Notes under the pieces: model-generated
The model's input: only the letters and a program-made list of their open reading frames with translations
What the model was told of the DNA's origin: nothing
The model's database searches: none
Assembly: GCA_902774275.1 (NCBI GenBank)
Contig: CACYHN010000021.1
Location: forward strand, 1-64,000
DNA: 64,000 bases
Direction: 5' to 3'
DNA from: an uncultured Bacteroidales bacterium
GTDB taxonomy: Bacteria; Bacteroidota; Bacteroidia; Bacteroidales; Bacteroidaceae
Position numbers and translations under genes: made by a program
Shown: positions 61,703 through 64,000 of the stretch, in pieces
How the letters are laid out: every line of letters starts with the position of its first letter
Position numbering within the stretch: the stretch's first letter is position 1

Positions 61703-64000
61703 ATGTCATTCAGACTCATCAGGTTTGTGTGCCTATGTGTGTTGCTGTTTGCCAGCGCAGAGGTATCGGCGCAGAATACCACCGCATCCATAAGTGGCAC
61801 TGTGAAAGATGGTTACGGCGAGCCTCTTCAAGCCGCATCGGTGGTAATCACCAACAATGAGACCGGCGCTTTCTATGGCGCGGTTGCCAATAAGTACGGT
61901 ATCTTTTCCTTATCGGGACTTAAGCCCGGCACGTACCTTGTCAAGGTAGCATTCCTGGGGTATCAAGATGTGTCTTATGATAATGTGGAGCTTTCTTTGG
62001 GCAAAGATTACAATTTAAATGTGGTGCTTAATGAGGAGACCAAGGATATCCCTGCAGTGACCATACGCGGTGAGAGCACACATTTCAATGAGACACGTAC
62101 CGGCCAGACATACAACCTGAACCGTGAGAGCATGGCGCTGCTGCCGTCAGTTAACCGCAGCATGTTGGATTACACCCGTCTGTCGCCTTACAGCGGCATT
62201 GAGAATGCTATGGCAGGGCGTGACGGCCGCGGTACCACGCTTACCATTGACGGCGCTGTTATGAATAACAGTTTCGGTCTCTCTGCCGACCTTCCCGGAG
62301 CAGGTACACCTATATCCATCGATGCGGTTGAAGAGATGCAGGTGGCCATTGCACCATACGATGTGCGTCAGAGTAACTATACCGGCGGCGGTATAAACGT
62401 CATCACCAAATCCGGAACAAACACACTTAAGGCAACTGCATACTCATACTTCCATAACGAGAAGATGCGTGGCAATACAATTGACGGCATAGACCTGGGC
62501 GATAGGGTAAGCAACAGTAAAACTACGGTAGGATTAACGTTGGGCGGCCCTATCGTTAAGGATAAATTGTTCTATTTTGTCAATGCTGAATATGTTACAA
62601 CTCCCGGTCCAATAACCGAGTACAAGCTCTCTGATGACGGAGTAGGAGATGATGCTTCAAAGGTGAGCCGCGTAACGGCTGCCGATATGGAGCAGTTCGC
62701 AACTGCCCTCAAGGCTTACGGCTACGATGCCGGTGGTTATGACCTTACCAACGGCGACCAGACCAATACCAAGGTTCTGGCTCGTCTGGACTGGAACATC
62801 AATAACAACCACAACCTGATGTTGCGTTACAACTGGACCGGCAACAAGCAGTGGAGCACTCCCAATGCAAGAAGTACAGTGGGAGCCAAGGCTGCATCAG
62901 AGCGTATATCAAAGAATTCATACGTATTCCTGAACAACTGCTATACCATCAATGACAACGCATGGTCAGCTGTAGCTGAATTGAACAGCCGTCTGAGCGG
63001 AAAGATGAGCAATAAATTCTCTGCCAGCGTATCGGACGTAAGTAATCTGCGCGGGTCGGAATCGGATTGGTTTCCACATATTGACATCCGCAAGGATGGG
63101 GATGCATTTATGAGTGCCGGTTACGAACTGTTCACCAACGGTACCGGAAACTATGTACGTACATATAATCTGAGTGATCATATACGCTGGACACTGGCTC
63201 ACAGCACCATTACGGCGGGTTTGAGCTATCAGTACCAGAAGGGTGCCACCAACTACCGCATGTACGGCACAAGCTACTACCGATACAATTCACTTGAGGA
63301 TTTCGTAAACCAGGCAGCACCGGCGGCATTCGGTATGACCTACACCTATGACGGAGTTGATGATCCCGCATCACGTACATCATTCGGTCAGACGGCTGCA
63401 TTCCTACAGGCTGAGTCACACATAACTGACAAGTTTACATTGACTTATGGACTCAGAGCAGACCATATGCAGTACTATGAACCGCTTGAAACCAACGAGT
63501 CTTTCAAGGCTCTTGACTGGACCGGTCATTTCTACGCACCCGGACAGGCTCCTGCCGATTACAGTTCACCTGTTATTGACAACGGCAAATGGCCGAAATC
63601 AAACATCCAGATATCACCGCGCATAGGATTCAACTGGGATATCAATGACGAGCGCACCCTTAAAATGCACGGCGGTGCCGGTCTGTTCACAGGCAGGATC
63701 CCATTGGTGTTTTTTGCCACAATCCCCAACAGCAGCGGCATGTTGCAGAACACTGTAATGTTCACTAATGAGGGTGACGCTTTCCTGAACGGGCTTAAGA
63801 ACAATTTCCTCTACACGGAGTCATCACTTAGGAACTATATTCAGCAGCAAGGACTTCCCATGACCGCCAACCCCAATCCTGTCCTCAAAGGCGCTTCAAT
63901 AACTGGTATCGAGAGTGACTTCAAGCTTCCGCAGGTATTCAAGACCTCTCTTGCATTTGATTATGAGCCAGACCTGGCATTTCCGTTGACAGTATCGGTT
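61703..64000 (+). CDS. TonB-dependent receptor with carboxypeptidase-like domain (Oar-like), partial at right edge
   Basis: The frame is open to the window end (766 residues seen). From the ATG at 61703 the signal peptide is SFRLIRFVCLCVLLFASAEV. Upstream in-frame ATGs at 61691 and 61595 would add 4 or 36 residues, and the latter touches the riboswitch. A CarboxypepD_reg domain follows (ISGTVKDGYGEPLQAASVVI; GIFSLSGLKPGTYLVKVAFL), then a plug (GRDGRGTTLTIDGAVMNNSF; TGGGINVITKSGTNTLKATA) and barrel strands (YGLRADHMQYYEP; SPRIGFNWDIND). The architecture is that of Oar-like receptors, not classical SusC. Its position behind an FMN riboswitch points to uptake of flavin or something under flavin control. 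Confidence 0.88.
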   Translation, partial: MSFRLIRFVCLCVLLFASAEVSAQNTTASISGTVKDGYGEPLQAASVVITNNETGAFYGAVANKYGIFSLSGLKPGTYLVKVAFLGYQDVSYDNVELSLGKDYNLNVVLNEETKDIPAVTIRGESTHFNETRTGQTYNLNRESMALLPSVNRSMLDYTRLSPYSGIENAMAGRDGRGTTLTIDGAVMNNSFGLSADLPGAGTPISIDAVEEMQVAIAPYDVRQSNYTGGGINVITKSGTNTLKATAYSYFHNEKMRGNTIDGIDLGDRVSNSKTTVGLTLGGPIVKDKLFYFVNAEYVTTPGPITEYKLSDDGVGDDASKVSRVTAADMEQFATALKAYGYDAGGYDLTNGDQTNTKVLARLDWNINNNHNLMLRYNWTGNKQWSTPNARSTVGAKAASERISKNSYVFLNNCYTINDNAWSAVAELNSRLSGKMSNKFSASVSDVSNLRGSESDWFPHIDIRKDGDAFMSAGYELFTNGTGNYVRTYNLSDHIRWTLAHSTITAGLSYQYQKGATNYRMYGTSYYRYNSLEDFVNQAAPAAFGMTYTYDGVDDPASRTSFGQTAAFLQAESHITDKFTLTYGLRADHMQYYEPLETNESFKALDWTGHFYAPGQAPADYSSPVIDNGKWPKSNIQISPRIGFNWDINDERTLKMHGGAGLFTGRIPLVFFATIPNSSGMLQNTVMFTNEGDAFLNGLKNNFLYTESSLRNYIQQQGLPMTANPNPVLKGASITGIESDFKLPQVFKTSLAFDYEPDLAFPLTVSV

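Overview
The window reads as one stretch of a gut- or rumen-type Bacteroidales chromosome. The support is consistent: sigma-ABfr-like promoters (TTTG, about 20 nt, TAnnTTTG), TonB-dependent receptors, a hybrid two-component system of the HTCS type, a fused FeoA-FeoB transporter, and secreted glycoside hydrolases of families GH3, GH43 and GH115. I cannot name family or genus. There is no IS element, prophage or CRISPR array. The first ~250 bases may be foreign: an Lrp regulator runs in frame into a DnaD-like domain of Firmicutes type, which is either a real fusion or a chimeric contig join.

Layout. 0.7-3.1 kb: metY and metA for methionine synthesis. 3.3-5.9 kb: feoAB plus its small Cys-rich partner. 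5.9-9.2 kb: aminopeptidase P, a DUF3108 protein and a Gly-rich secreted protein. 9.3-14.3 kb: an M3 peptidase / TonB receptor / DUF4249 lipoprotein operon. 14.4-19.6 kb: beta-helix protein, PepSY-like protein, clostripain-type peptidase and a GH3 enzyme. 19.7-23.9 kb: a lipid cluster (methyltransferase, acyl-ACP thioesterase, PaaI thioesterase, AMP-forming ligase, PlsC-type acyltransferase). 24.3-26.7 kb: a three-gene homocysteine cassette (DUF39, NIL-ferredoxin, UPF0280) resembling that of methanogens. 26.8-37.6 kb: carbohydrate and surface genes (GH115, Gly-rich protein, CotH, SGNH esterase, HTCS). 37.6-42.6 kb: nfo, mutS2 and a DUF389 protein. 42.7 kb: tRNA-Ser(UGA) with an inverted fragment of itself. 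43.3-51.5 kb: GH43, a TPR protein, pgk, cysE, nth, pheS. 51.6-59.2 kb: murB, an MBL hydrolase, a Na/Pi cotransporter, an AsmA-like protein and a lipoprotein. 59.3-64 kb: aspS, then an FMN riboswitch in front of a TonB-dependent receptor cut by the window edge.

The most unusual content is repetitive DNA. (1) A terminator cassette flanked by inverted arrays of a 7-bp unit (ATTGAAA) occurs four times at gene ends, and in four genes the array itself supplies the stop codon. (2) A 49-bp repeat is inserted in the same reading frame into the linkers of two unrelated proteins, FeoAB and MutS2. (3) Four 130-230 bp elements have long terminal inverted repeats. (4) Two hairpins share one GC-rich stem. 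Separately, long glycine/phenylalanine tracts recur in four unrelated secreted proteins.

Functional links: metA carries the Glu at position 111 that predicts acetyl-CoA use, which fits MetY as an O-acetylhomoserine sulfhydrylase. The DUF39 cassette offers a second possible route to homocysteine, and cysE supplies O-acetylserine for cysteine. The FMN riboswitch before a TonB receptor suggests flavin-controlled outer-membrane uptake.
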